NCBI GenBank assembly: GCA_947632395.1
Contig: CANRPA010000006.1
Location: 1 to 40,021, forward strand
Reading direction: 5' to 3'
DNA from: an uncultured Bacilli bacterium
GTDB lineage: Bacteria; Bacillota_I; Bacilli_A; RF39; UBA660
DNA length: 40,021 nucleotides
Shown here piece by piece: positions 27,010 through 37,787 of this stretch. A program made the translations under genes and the position numbers. Positions within the stretch are counted from its first letter, which is position 1. Each line of letters begins with the position of its first letter. The notes under the pieces were generated by a model. That model did not search any database. It worked only from the letters and a program-made list of their open reading frames with translations, and was not told where the DNA came from.

Positions 27010-27723
27010 ATGGGAAGATTTCCAAATATAGCTGCAGCTAAAGCAAAAACAGGAGCAGCAAAAGGTAAATTATATGGTATGTATGCTAAGGAAATATATC
27101 AAGCAGCAAAAAATGGTGGAGTAACACCAGAAGGTAATCCAAGTCTTAAAAGATTAATTGAAAAGGCTAAAAAGGAACAAGTACCTAGTGATGTTATAAA
27201 AAGAGCAATAGATAAGGTAAGTAGTGGAACTGGAGAAAATTATGAAACATTGACATATGAAGTTTTTGGACCAGCAGGATCTACTCTTATGGTAGAATGT
27301 TTGACAGATAATACTAATAGAAGTGTAAGTGATGTTAGAGCAGTTGTAAATAAATGTCATGTAAAAATGGGAGGCATGGGAAGTGTTTCTTACATGTATG
27401 ATAATTTATGTATAGTAGGATTTAGTGGATTAACAGAAGATGAAGTTATGGATGCTTTAATTGAAAATGGTATAGATTTTGTCGATATAGAAAATAATAA
27501 TGGAAATATATTAATATATGGTAATCCTTCAGATTTGTTTAAAATAAAGGAAGCAATACAAAGTGTAAAAAGTGATATAGAATTTACTATAGATGAAATA
27601 AGTATGCTTCCAAAAGATAGAATAAAAATTGAAGGAGAAGATTTAGAAATATTTAATAAATTATTAGATATGTTAGATGAAGTTGATGATGTACAAAATG
27701 TATATCACAATGTAGAATTATAA
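27010..27723 (+). CDS. YebC/PmpR family transcriptional regulator
   Basis: AAAKAKTGAAKGKLYGMYAKEIYQAAKNGG; YEVFGPAGSTLMVECLTDNTNRSVSDVRAVVNK. Confidence 0.93.
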   Translation: MGRFPNIAAAKAKTGAAKGKLYGMYAKEIYQAAKNGGVTPEGNPSLKRLIEKAKKEQVPSDVIKRAIDKVSSGTGENYETLTYEVFGPAGSTLMVECLTDNTNRSVSDVRAVVNKCHVKMGGMGSVSYMYDNLCIVGFSGLTEDEVMDALIENGIDFVDIENNNGNILIYGNPSDLFKIKEAIQSVKSDIEFTIDEISMLPKDRIKIEGEDLEIFNKLLDMLDEVDDVQNVYHNVEL

Positions 27724-27744
27724 AATATTATAAAAATTAACATA

Positions 27745-27791
27745 AAAAAGTTCATGAAAATGATGTAAACATCAAAATCATGAACTTTTAA
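27745..27791. terminator. Bidirectional terminator
   Basis: AAAAAAGTTCATGA ... TCATGAACTTTT. Confidence 0.75.
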
Positions 27792-27802
27792 TTTTTAATA
27801 GA

Positions 27803-30439
27803 TTAATTATTAATATCTTTTGTATTAGTTATATAATCTTTAAATAATTTTGTATATATTGGTTTTGCCATTTCACCAATGAAAAATGTTATTAAACAAA
27901 TTCCTAATGTAATTAATATACTTACAAAACTTATTCCACTAGTAATAAAGAATCTTGATAATCCGGTAGTTAAAATAATGATTTGTATTAATATTATAAC
28001 TCCAACTCCTATTATTAATCTTTTATTATCAAAGAATGATTTATTGATTACTGAATGTTTTAAATTTTTGCATGAAAATGAATATAATAGTTCGTTAGCA
28101 ATTAAGTATATAAACATTAATGATCCAGCAACACTTACATTATAAGTTTTAACATAATATATAAACATAATTATCATAATTGTGGATTTAAATATTGCAT
28201 TTATAATTATTTTAGAAATTAAAAATGGAGTAAAGAAACTTTTTGATTCTTTATTTGATGGAGAATTATTCATAATTTCTTTGTCTGCTTTTTCGAATGC
28301 TAACATTATTGCTGGTATTGAATCTGTAACTAAATTTATCCATAGTAATTGAAGGGTTGTAAACATTTCCATATTTAGTAACATTGAAACAAATACTAAT
28401 ATTACTTCAATTATATTTCCAGCTAGTAGATATAAAATAATTTTTTTAATATTTGAAGTTATTCTTCTACCTTCTTCGATTCCATCAACTATTGTTGAAA
28501 AACTATCATCTACTAATATACAATCAGCAACTTTTTTAACAACTTCTGTTCCGGTTATTCCCATACCAATACCAATATCTGCTTTCTGAATTGCTGGTGC
28601 ATCATTAACTCCATCTCCTGTCATAGCGACAACATATCCTTGACTTTGTAATGCTTCAACAATACGAAGTTTACTATTAGGAGTTATTCTTGCATAGACT
28701 TGATAATTTCTTACTGCTTTAAGTAATTCAGAATCTGTCATTTTTTCAACAGTTTTTCCATCAATAGATTTATCATCTGTATCTATTATTCCTACTTCTT
28801 TTGCGATTGCTGTTGCAGTATTTATACTATCTCCTGTAATCATTATAGGTTTTATTCCAGCATTTTTACATATTTGAATAGCATTTGAAACATTATTTCT
28901 TGGAGGATCCATCATTCCTATTAAACCAATAAATATCATATTATGTTCTGGATCTTCGATATTTTCATATTTAAAGGAAAATGCTAGTAATCTTAATGAA
29001 TTTAAAGATTGTTTTTTTTCAATATCAAAAATTTTATTTTTATATTTAGGAGTCATATTATATAATTTACCATCAATAATGTATTTAGAACAATTATTAA
29101 TAACAGAATCTAAACTCCCTTTTGTAAATGCATATGCTTTATCATTTATTTTATTTATAGTTGTCATCATTTTTCTATCAGAATCAAATGGATATTCTTT
29201 TAGTCTTGTGTAGGGATGATTTACAGGAAAATTTATTGATTCTAAATATTTGTAAATAGCAACTTCTGTTTCATCTCCAATATATTTATCTTCGTTTTTA
29301 GTAACATTATGATTAACTCCAGCACATATTTTTAACATATCGATATTATCAATATTATCTTCATTCATATAAAGTTTATTATTTACAAATAATGATTTTA
29401 CAAGCATTTTATTTTGAGTAATTGTTCCAGTTTTATCAGAACATATTATATCAGTAGATCCAAGAGTTTCAACTGATGACATTTTTCTGATAATAACATT
29501 TCGTTTAGCCATTTCAGTCATACCAATAGATAGTATTATAGTTATAACTGAAGATAAGCCTTCTGGAATAGCAGCAACTGCAAGTGATATTGAAATCATT
29601 AAAATATCTAGTAAATTATTTTTCATAAGTAGTCCAATAATCATCATTATAACTACTATTCCAAGAATAATGTAAGTAAGGACTTTACTAACTTGATTTA
29701 TCTTTTTTTGTAATGGAGTTAAATCATTTTTTTTATTTGCTAAACTATTAGCTATTTTTCCTAATTCTGTTTTCATTGCAGTTCCAGTAACTACAACAAA
29801 TGCATGGCCATTTGTAACATTACAACCAGCAAATACCATGTTTTTTCGTTCATATAGTTCTCGTTCTTCTTTTATATCAGCACTATCTTTTTTTATCGCT
29901 TTTGATTCTCCTGTTAATGTTGATTCATTTATTTCAAGATTTTCACAACTGATAATTCTTCCATCTGCAGATACATAATCTCCAGCTTCAAGTTCTATTA
30001 TGTCACCAACAACAATGTTTCTAGCATCAATATTTTGTTTTATACCATTCCTAATTACATTATTATTTGTGACAAACATCTTGTTAAGTTCTTCAATAGC
30101 AGCGTCAGCTTTTTTTTCTTGAATAAAACTTAATATTGCATTTATTACAACTATTATAATTATTATAATTGAATCAACATAAGATTCATGTCTAATATAA
30201 GATATAATAGCTGAAAATATTGAAGCAAATATTAATAATATAATCATAAAGTCGTTGAATTGTTCTAAAAATAACATTAAATTAGATTTTTTTTTGGCTT
30301 CAACTAATTTATTTTTTCCATCACGTTCTAGTCTTTGATTTGCTTCTTCTTCAGTTAAACCTTTTTCATTAGTCTCAAGTCTATTATATATTTCTTCAAT
30401 AGTTTCATTATAAACTTCCAATCTTTTTTCTTCTTGCAT
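27803..30439 (-). CDS. P-type cation-translocating ATPase (P2A, calcium-type)
   Basis: ICSDKTGTITQNKM; GDGVNDAPAIQKADIGIGMGITGTEV; AAIPEGLSSVITIILSIG. Confidence 0.92.
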   Translation of the reverse strand: MQEEKRLEVYNETIEEIYNRLETNEKGLTEEEANQRLERDGKNKLVEAKKKSNLMLFLEQFNDFMIILLIFASIFSAIISYIRHESYVDSIIIIIIVVINAILSFIQEKKADAAIEELNKMFVTNNNVIRNGIKQNIDARNIVVGDIIELEAGDYVSADGRIISCENLEINESTLTGESKAIKKDSADIKEERELYERKNMVFAGCNVTNGHAFVVVTGTAMKTELGKIANSLANKKNDLTPLQKKINQVSKVLTYIILGIVVIMMIIGLLMKNNLLDILMISISLAVAAIPEGLSSVITIILSIGMTEMAKRNVIIRKMSSVETLGSTDIICSDKTGTITQNKMLVKSLFVNNKLYMNEDNIDNIDMLKICAGVNHNVTKNEDKYIGDETEVAIYKYLESINFPVNHPYTRLKEYPFDSDRKMMTTINKINDKAYAFTKGSLDSVINNCSKYIIDGKLYNMTPKYKNKIFDIEKKQSLNSLRLLAFSFKYENIEDPEHNMIFIGLIGMMDPPRNNVSNAIQICKNAGIKPIMITGDSINTATAIAKEVGIIDTDDKSIDGKTVEKMTDSELLKAVRNYQVYARITPNSKLRIVEALQSQGYVVAMTGDGVNDAPAIQKADIGIGMGITGTEVVKKVADCILVDDSFSTIVDGIEEGRRITSNIKKIILYLLAGNIIEVILVFVSMLLNMEMFTTLQLLWINLVTDSIPAIMLAFEKADKEIMNNSPSNKESKSFFTPFLISKIIINAIFKSTIMIIMFIYYVKTYNVSVAGSLMFIYLIANELLYSFSCKNLKHSVINKSFFDNKRLIIGVGVIILIQIIILTTGLSRFFITSGISFVSILITLGICLITFFIGEMAKPIYTKLFKDYITNTKDINN

Positions 30440-30667
30440 ATTAGTTTCACCTCTAGTTTATTTTTACAATGAATATTATTATAATATAAGTATAACATAA
30501 AAGAGCGTATTATATTATTATAATTAGTATTTTTCTTCATTTTATTTACATATATTTTATAGTCAAAAAAATAATTTTTATATTGATTCTTAATCTTAGG
30601 TATATAGTAGATTTTTTTTTAAAATTTTGATAAAATATATATATCAGGAAAAAGGAAGGTTAATTGA

Positions 30668-31807
30668 ATGGAAAAAATTATAGTTAATATTGTATCAAGT
30701 GCGGATAAAGTAGAGGGACAAGGAGTAGGAAGTGCATACGAAGAACAAGTCGCACTTGTAAAAGATAAGTTAAAAGATAGATTTGAAATAAGGGAAAATT
30801 CTAAAAAAGATGCAGATATACTTCATTATTATACTGTTGATTTAGGAAATTATATGAAAATGATTTCAACTAAGGGAGTTAATGTTGCTCATGTTCATTT
30901 TTTACCTACAACTCTTGATGGTAGTATAAAACTTCCAGATACAATATTTTCAGTATTTAAAAAATATGTTATAAGTTTTTATAATAAAGCAGATTATTTA
31001 GTAGTTGTAAATCCTACATTTATAGATGAACTTGAAAAAAATGGTATTTCAAGAGAAAAATCAATTTATATACCTAATTATGTATCTAAAGAAACATTTT
31101 ATAAAAAAAGTGAAAAAGATGTATTAAAGTTAAGAGAAAAATATAATCTAAAAAAAGATGATTTTGTAGTATTAGGAGTAGGTCAAGTTCAAACTAGAAA
31201 AGGTGTTATGGATTTTATAGACATAGCAAAAAAAATGCCTAGTGTTAAGTTTGTATGGTGTGGAGGATTTTCGTTTGGTAAAATTACTGATGGTTATGAG
31301 GAACTTAAAAAAGTTTATGATAACCCACCAGAAAATGTTCAATTCTTAGGAATAGTACCAAGAAGTAATATGAATGATATGTATAATATGGCAGATGTAC
31401 TTTTTATGCCTTCATATAATGAATTATTTCCTATGTCAATACTTGAAGCAGTAAATTCGGAAAAACCATTATTACTTAGAGATTTAGACTTATATAAAGA
31501 TATATTATTTAAAAAGTATATGAGTGCGAATGATAATGATGGATTTAAAGAAAAATTAGAAATACTTATTAACGATAAAAAAGAATATGAAAAATATAGT
31601 AAATATTCTAAAGATATAAGTGAATTTTATTCAGCAGAGCATGTAGCAGATATGTGGGATAAATTCTATACAAGAATTTATTTAGATCATCAAAAAGAGT
31701 TGGCTGATAAAAACAAACTAAAAAAAGAAAAAGTAAAATTAGGAAAAGATAAAAAAAATAAAATAGATAAAAAAATAGATAAAAAAACAAATAAAGTAAA
31801 AATGTAA
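30668..31807 (+). CDS. GT4-family glycosyltransferase
   Basis: VLGVGQVQTRKGVMDFIDIAKKMPSVKFVWCGGFSF; MADVLFMPSYNELFPMSILEAVNSEKPLLLRD; Lys-rich C-terminal tail. Confidence 0.85.
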   Translation: MEKIIVNIVSSADKVEGQGVGSAYEEQVALVKDKLKDRFEIRENSKKDADILHYYTVDLGNYMKMISTKGVNVAHVHFLPTTLDGSIKLPDTIFSVFKKYVISFYNKADYLVVVNPTFIDELEKNGISREKSIYIPNYVSKETFYKKSEKDVLKLREKYNLKKDDFVVLGVGQVQTRKGVMDFIDIAKKMPSVKFVWCGGFSFGKITDGYEELKKVYDNPPENVQFLGIVPRSNMNDMYNMADVLFMPSYNELFPMSILEAVNSEKPLLLRDLDLYKDILFKKYMSANDNDGFKEKLEILINDKKEYEKYSKYSKDISEFYSAEHVADMWDKFYTRIYLDHQKELADKNKLKKEKVKLGKDKKNKIDKKIDKKTNKVKM

Positions 31808-31829
31808 AAACCTATAATAAGGTTTTTTT
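31806..31829 (+). terminator. Rho-independent terminator
   Basis: AAAACC-TATAATAA-GGTTTTTTT. Confidence 0.65.
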
Positions 31830-31919
31830 GAATGTTAATGTCATAATTTAATAAAGAATATAAAATGTAGTATATGATTCAACTTAGGCATAAAAATAGA
31901 ATATATTAATAGAGGTGAT

Positions 31920-33686
31920 ATGATGATAAAAATGTTTAAAAATTTTACAAGAAAAGATTACTTAATGATAATAATAAGTTTTAGTTTAATAGTTTTTCAA
32001 GTTTGGTTAGATTTAAAATTACCTGATTATATGAGTAATATAACAAAACTTATTCAAACTGATGGAAGTACAATGAGTGAAATTTTAAAACAAGGTAGTT
32101 TTATGTTAGCATGTGCTTTAGGTAGTTTAATTTCTGCAATAATTGTTGGATATTTAACATCTAATTTATCGGCTAATTTCTCTTTAAATTTAAGAAATAA
32201 AATATTTAAAAAAGTTAGTAAATTTGGTATGAAAGAAGTTAAGGAATTTGAAACAAGTAGTTTAATAACTCGTACTACAAATGATGTTACTCAGCTTGAG
32301 ATGTTTATAGCCATGGGATTTCAAATGCTTATAAAAGCGCCTATTATGGCATTTTGGGCAGTAAGTAAAATACTTAATAAAAGTATTCAATGGAGTTTAT
32401 TAACTGGAGGATGTGTTGTAATATTATTACTTACAGTAGGAATTCTCCTTATGATAGTATTTCCAAGATTTGAAAAAGTTCAAAAATTAATAGATAAAAT
32501 AAATAGTGTTACAAGAGAAAATTTAACCGGTATTAGAGTAATAAGAGCATTTAATGCTGAAAATTTTGAACAAGGTAGATTTGAAGAAGTTAATGATAAT
32601 TTGACTAATATGCAACTATTTAACCAAAAATGTTTTTCTATACTAAATCCAATAATGAATTTAGTTATGCATGGTTTAACTCTTGGTATATATCTTATAG
32701 GTGCATTTTTAATAAATGCAGCTGGGATGCTTGATAAAATAACATTGTTTAGTAATATGGTAGTTTTTTCAAGTTATGGTATGCAAGTAATAGCATCTTT
32801 CTTAATGCTTGCGATGATATTCATGATATTACCAAGAGCTCAAGTTTCTGCTAAAAGAATTAATGAAGTATTAGATAGCGATATTTCAATTAAGGATGGA
32901 AATTTAGATGAAAGTGCTTCTAAAGAAGTTGGAACAGTAGAGTTTAAAAATGTATCATTTAAATATCCAGATGCAGATGAATATATACTTAAAAATATTT
33001 CATTTAAAGTAAATAGAGGAGAAACTATAGCATTCATAGGTTCAACTGGTAGTGGTAAAAGTACCTTAATTAACTTAGTACCTAGATTTTACGATGTAAC
33101 TGATGGAGAAATACTTGTTGATGGTATAAATGTTCGTGATTATAAAGAAGAAGTATTGCACAATAAAATAGGTTATGTACCACAAAAAGCAGTAATGTTT
33201 ACTGGTACTGTAAAATCTAATGTAGGTTATGGTGATAATGGAAAAGAATCTCCTAGCATGAAAAAAATTAAAGAAGCAATAGAAATTGCACAGGCAACAG
33301 ATTTTGTAACTAAAATGGATGGAGAATATGAGGCACATATTGCACGTGGTGGTACTAACGTTTCTGGTGGACAAAAACAAAGATTAGCAATTGCTCGTGC
33401 CATAGCAAGAGACCCTGAAATATATATATTCGATGACTCATTTTCAGCACTTGATTATAAGACTGATTCAACGCTTAGAAAAGAGTTAAAAAAATATACA
33501 AAAGATGCAACAAGCATGATAGTTGCTCAAAGAATTGGTACAATTATATCTGCTGATAAGATAGTTGTACTTGAAAAGGGTGAGTGTGTAGGATTTGGTA
33601 CACATAAAGAACTTTTAAAAACTTGTGATGTTTATAAAGAAATAGCCTTATCACAAGTAACAAAGGAGGAGTTGGAAAATGCCTAG
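31920..33686 (+). CDS. ABC exporter half-transporter, degenerate-site NBD
   Basis: Walker A GSTGSGKST, signature VSGGQKQR, FDDSFSALD, MIVAQRIG. Confidence 0.92.
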   Translation: MMIKMFKNFTRKDYLMIIISFSLIVFQVWLDLKLPDYMSNITKLIQTDGSTMSEILKQGSFMLACALGSLISAIIVGYLTSNLSANFSLNLRNKIFKKVSKFGMKEVKEFETSSLITRTTNDVTQLEMFIAMGFQMLIKAPIMAFWAVSKILNKSIQWSLLTGGCVVILLLTVGILLMIVFPRFEKVQKLIDKINSVTRENLTGIRVIRAFNAENFEQGRFEEVNDNLTNMQLFNQKCFSILNPIMNLVMHGLTLGIYLIGAFLINAAGMLDKITLFSNMVVFSSYGMQVIASFLMLAMIFMILPRAQVSAKRINEVLDSDISIKDGNLDESASKEVGTVEFKNVSFKYPDADEYILKNISFKVNRGETIAFIGSTGSGKSTLINLVPRFYDVTDGEILVDGINVRDYKEEVLHNKIGYVPQKAVMFTGTVKSNVGYGDNGKESPSMKKIKEAIEIAQATDFVTKMDGEYEAHIARGGTNVSGGQKQRLAIARAIARDPEIYIFDDSFSALDYKTDSTLRKELKKYTKDATSMIVAQRIGTIISADKIVVLEKGECVGFGTHKELLKTCDVYKEIALSQVTKEELENA

Positions 33687-35652
33687 ACCTATGGGAAGAG
33701 GTAGAATACCTGAAAAATCAAAGAATTTTAGGGGATCTATCAAAAGATTATTTAATAGTTTAAATAAATGGCGTTATTTACTTGTAATATCTTTAATACT
33801 AGCATTTACAAGTGCTATTATGGCATTAATTGCTCCTGATAAATTATCTGAATTGACAGACACAATAACAATTGGTCTTAATCCTAATATATCAGAAGAT
33901 ATAGTAAAAAATATTATGAATGATAGTAATATTAGTACTCAAGATAAATCACAATTTATGGAAGTTTTAAATATTGCAAATGATACTGATAATATAGATG
34001 TAAATGAAGTACTTACTAAATTAGATCAACTTCCAAAATCAATAAAAAATATAATTGAACCAAAAATAAACATGGCAAAAGTTAAGTCAATAGCATTTTT
34101 CCTTGCAATTTTATATGTAGCAAGTGCTATATTTAATTATATACAATCTATTTTAATGACTATAATTGCTAATAATTTTGCCAAAAAGCTTAGAACAAAT
34201 ATCAGTACTAAAATAAATAAGTTACCACTTAAATATTTTGATACTCATGAAACAGGAGATGTTTTATCTCGCGTAACAAATGATGTTGATACAATCGCAC
34301 AAAATATGAATCAAAGTTTAGCATCTTTGGTTACAAGTTTAACTTTATTTATAGGATCAATAATTATGATGTTTATAACTAATTGGATTATGGCAATTAC
34401 TGCAATAGTTGCTAGTCTAGTAGGATTTAGTTTAATGGGATTAATTCTTGGTAAATCACAAAAATATTTTATTCAAAGACAAATTGAATTAGGAAATTTA
34501 AATGGATATATAGAAGAAATATATTCAGGACATAATGTAGTTAAAGCATATAATGGAGAAAAACAAGCAAATATTGAATTTAATGATTTAAATAAAAAAT
34601 TATATGAGTGTAATAGGAAAAGTCAATTTTTATCTGGAATTATGCAACCAATTATGATGTTTGTTGGAAATTTTGGGTATGTTGCAGTTTGTGTAGTAGG
34701 TGCATTACTTACTTCAAATGGTATTATATCATTTGGCATTATAGTAGCATTTATGATATATGTTAGATTATTTACAAATCCACTTTCACAAATAGCTCAG
34801 TCTATGACTTCACTTCAATCAACAGCAGCTGCATCAGAAAGAGTATTTGAATTTTTAGATGAAAAAGAAATGTATGATGAAAGTAAGTTTACTAAAAAAC
34901 TTGAAAAGGATAAGGTTAAAGGTGAAATAGAATTTAAAAATGTTAAATTTGGTTATGATGATACTAGAACTATAATTAAGAATTTTAGTGTTAAAGTAAA
35001 ACCAGGAGAAAAGATTGCTATAGTAGGACCTACTGGTGCAGGAAAGACTACTATGGTTAATTTACTTATGAAATTTTATGAAATAAATTCAGGTGATATA
35101 TTAATTGATGGAGTATCAACTAAAGAATTAACTAGAGAAAATATTCATGATTTATTTGTTATGGTACTTCAAGATACATGGGTATTTGAAGGAACAGTTC
35201 GTGATAACCTAAAATTTAATAAAAAAGATGTAACAGATGAAGAAATTATGCAAGCATGTAAAACTGTTGGAGTAGATCATTTCATTAAAACTTTACCAGG
35301 TGTATTGGATGCTAAAATAGGGGATAATGATACTATTAGTGGTGGACAAAAACAATTACTCACAATCGCTCGTGGTATGGTTGAAAATGCACCATTCTTA
35401 ATATTAGATGAGGCTACATCTAATGTAGATACTAGAACTGAGGAATTAGTTCAAAAAGCTATGGATAAGTTAACTAAAGGGAGAACTTCGTTTATAATAG
35501 CTCATAGATTGTCTACTATTAAAAATGCTGATTTAATTTTAGTTATGAAAGATGGTAATATAGTTGAACAAGGCTCACATGATGACTTACTTAAAAAGAA
35601 TGGTTTTTATGCCGATTTATATAATTCACAATTTGATACAATTAATGATTAA
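33679..35652 (+). CDS. ABC exporter half-transporter, consensus NBD
   Basis: Walker A GPTGAGKTT, ISGGQKQLL, LILDEATSNVD, IIAHRLSTI; overlaps the previous CDS by 8 nt. Confidence 0.92.
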   Translation: MPRPMGRGRIPEKSKNFRGSIKRLFNSLNKWRYLLVISLILAFTSAIMALIAPDKLSELTDTITIGLNPNISEDIVKNIMNDSNISTQDKSQFMEVLNIANDTDNIDVNEVLTKLDQLPKSIKNIIEPKINMAKVKSIAFFLAILYVASAIFNYIQSILMTIIANNFAKKLRTNISTKINKLPLKYFDTHETGDVLSRVTNDVDTIAQNMNQSLASLVTSLTLFIGSIIMMFITNWIMAITAIVASLVGFSLMGLILGKSQKYFIQRQIELGNLNGYIEEIYSGHNVVKAYNGEKQANIEFNDLNKKLYECNRKSQFLSGIMQPIMMFVGNFGYVAVCVVGALLTSNGIISFGIIVAFMIYVRLFTNPLSQIAQSMTSLQSTAAASERVFEFLDEKEMYDESKFTKKLEKDKVKGEIEFKNVKFGYDDTRTIIKNFSVKVKPGEKIAIVGPTGAGKTTMVNLLMKFYEINSGDILIDGVSTKELTRENIHDLFVMVLQDTWVFEGTVRDNLKFNKKDVTDEEIMQACKTVGVDHFIKTLPGVLDAKIGDNDTISGGQKQLLTIARGMVENAPFLILDEATSNVDTRTEELVQKAMDKLTKGRTSFIIAHRLSTIKNADLILVMKDGNIVEQGSHDDLLKKNGFYADLYNSQFDTIND

Positions 35653-35705
35653 AAGGTATTTACAAAATTTAAAAAATAGTGTATATTTGATATATGCTAT
35701 TTAAT

Positions 35706-35779
35706 GCAGGTGTGGTTCAATGGTAGAATGCGGCCTTGCCAAGGCTGAGACGCGAGTCCGATTCTCGTCACTTGCTCCA
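35706..35779 (+). tRNA. tRNA-Gly (anticodon GCC)
   Basis: Acceptor GCAGGTG/CACTTGC plus TCCA; anticodon loop TTGCCAA; GAGTCCGATTCTC T arm. Confidence 0.95.
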
Positions 35780-35899
35780 ATTTGTATTTTAGTCGAACTT
35801 TTTAGTTCGCTTTTTTATTGCCGAAAAGTTGCCGAAAAGTTGCCGAATAAATTGATAATTAAAGAAAATAAGTATATAATAATACTAGAGGTGATAACA

Positions 35900-37201
35900 A
35901 TGTTTGTAGAAAATGAATATATAGAATTAAAAAGTGAATTAACAAAAGATATAAAAAAAGAGATTGTAGCTTTTGCAAACTCTAAAGGTGGTACAATTTA
36001 TATTGGTGTAAATGATGATGGAACGATTAAAGGACTAAAAAATGTTAGTAAAGATATTGAAGCTTTAAGTGGTATGATTCGCGAAGGAATAAAATCTGAT
36101 TTATCATTATATACAAATATAGAGGCTAACAAATATGAAAATAGAGATATTATAGTGTTAAAGATAATGGATGCTCCAAATAAGCCATACTATTTAGCAG
36201 ATAAAGGAATAAAATCTAGTGGTGTATTTTTTAGACATGGTAATGTTTCTGCACCTGCATCAGATGAAATGATTAAAAATTTAATAAAGGAAAATCATGA
36301 TGCATTTGAGAGCGAAATATCTCATAACCAAAATTTACATTTCACATATTTAAAAAATGTATTTCAAAATAAAGATATAGTTTTTAATGAAAATAAGTAC
36401 AAAACATTAAATTTAACAAATGAAGGTAATTATTATACTAATTTAGCACTACTTTTATCGGATGAATGTCCATTTTCCATAAAATGCGCAATTTTTGAAG
36501 GAAACAATAAAATTACGTTTAAAGATAGAAAAGAATTTAATGGTTCTCTTATAAAACAACTTGAAGATACATTAGACTACTTAAATATAGTTAATAGAAT
36601 AAGCGGAAAAATTATAAATTATAAGAGAGTTGATACTCGTGATTATCCTGAATATGCAATCAGAGAAACAATTTTAAATGCTATTATTCATAGAAATTAT
36701 AATTTTTCTGGAAGCATTCTAATATCAGTTTTTGACAATAGAATAGAAGTTGTTTCTTTGGGAGGATTAATGTCTGGAATTACTATTGATGATATACTTT
36801 CTGGTGTTTCTCAACCTAGAAATAAAAATCTTGCCAATATTTTTTATAGATTAAAATATGTAGAAAGTTATGGCACAGGAATTGGACGTATGTTAGATAT
36901 TTATAATGAATTTAATTTGAAACCAGAATTTAGTATTAGTGATAATTCATTTAAAGTAATATTACCAAATGTAAACTATAAAGAAGAAACTAAAGATATA
37001 TTGATAGATGATAAGACACAAAAAGAAAAAATTATAGACTATTTAAAAGAATATGGAAAAGTAAAAAGAGAAACTATTGATAAATTATTTAATGTATCTT
37101 CTGCTAGATCAAAAGTTATTTTATCTGAATTATTAAAAGAAAAAATTATAGAAAAAGTTGGTACTGGAAAAAATACATATTATGTGTTAAAACAAAATTA
37201 A
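35900..37201 (+). CDS. AlbA_2 (Schlafen-type) domain plus HATPase putative DNA-binding/ATPase protein
   Basis: ESxELK-type start MFVENEYIELKSELTKDIKKEIVAFANSKGGTIYIGVNDDGTIKGL; YPEYAIRETILNAIIHRNY; C-terminal winged-helix-like region; start 35900 (AGAGGTGAT). The listed start inside the tRNA is artefactual. Confidence 0.85.
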   Translation: MFVENEYIELKSELTKDIKKEIVAFANSKGGTIYIGVNDDGTIKGLKNVSKDIEALSGMIREGIKSDLSLYTNIEANKYENRDIIVLKIMDAPNKPYYLADKGIKSSGVFFRHGNVSAPASDEMIKNLIKENHDAFESEISHNQNLHFTYLKNVFQNKDIVFNENKYKTLNLTNEGNYYTNLALLLSDECPFSIKCAIFEGNNKITFKDRKEFNGSLIKQLEDTLDYLNIVNRISGKIINYKRVDTRDYPEYAIRETILNAIIHRNYNFSGSILISVFDNRIEVVSLGGLMSGITIDDILSGVSQPRNKNLANIFYRLKYVESYGTGIGRMLDIYNEFNLKPEFSISDNSFKVILPNVNYKEETKDILIDDKTQKEKIIDYLKEYGKVKRETIDKLFNVSSARSKVILSELLKEKIIEKVGTGKNTYYVLKQN

Positions 37202-37254
37202 TTGATTTACTATACATCAATTCGTCAGGAATGAAAGTTGTAGATATCTTCCAC

Positions 37255-37306
37255 AATCGCTCCAGATTGTATTTTAATCGAACTTTTTAGTTCGATTTTT
37301 TATGTA
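37255..37306 (+). repeat. Second copy of the tRNA-Gly 3'-flank/terminator sequence
   Basis: CGCTCCAGATTGTATTTTAATCGAACTTTTTAGTTCGATTTTTTATG versus tRNA-Gly flank TTGCTCCAATTTGTATTTTAGTCGAACTTTTTAGTTCGCTTTTTTATTG. Confidence 0.75.
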
Positions 37307-37431
37307 AAAATGAAATATGGTCGAATAAATTGATAAAATAATTATAATTTGAAAAAGTATAGCGAACGAAAAGTGAACGAAAGTATTGATAATATTTTTA
37401 AAATTGGATATGATAGTATTAGGTGATGACA

Positions 37432-37521
37432 ATGAAATTTATTGAAAATGAATATTGTGAACTAAAAATGGTGTTAACAAAAGACATAAAAAAGGAATTG
37501 AAAAAGCAACCAAACATTTAA
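37432..37521 (+). pseudogene. Truncated relic of an AlbA-type ATPase gene
   Basis: MKFIENEYCELKMVLTKDIKKELKKQPNI* aligned with MFVENEYIELKSELTKDIKKEIVAFANS; same AGGTGATRACA leader. Confidence 0.65.
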
Positions 37522-37787
37522 ATGTTGAAATGAATGAAGATGCTGAAGAATTTTAAAACAAAGAAAAATATAGAAAAAGACGATAGCTAATCATTATAAT
37601 ATAAAATTTATGATAAAATAATTAATTAAGAAACTTTATTTAATCGTTGAATTTGAAAGATTAAAGAAAAATGAAAATTTAATAATTTGGAATGTATTGA
37701 AAATAAAGTTAATAACAAACAAGAATTGCTTTTATAATAAATTTTGAATATAGCAAAACGATGGCTTATTACAAGTCATCGTTTTTG

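Noticed and set aside
35720-35899. N-terminal 60 aa of the listed 493-aa ORF
   Set aside because: This stretch overlaps tRNA-Gly and its terminator; a good RBS and homologous start lie at 35900.
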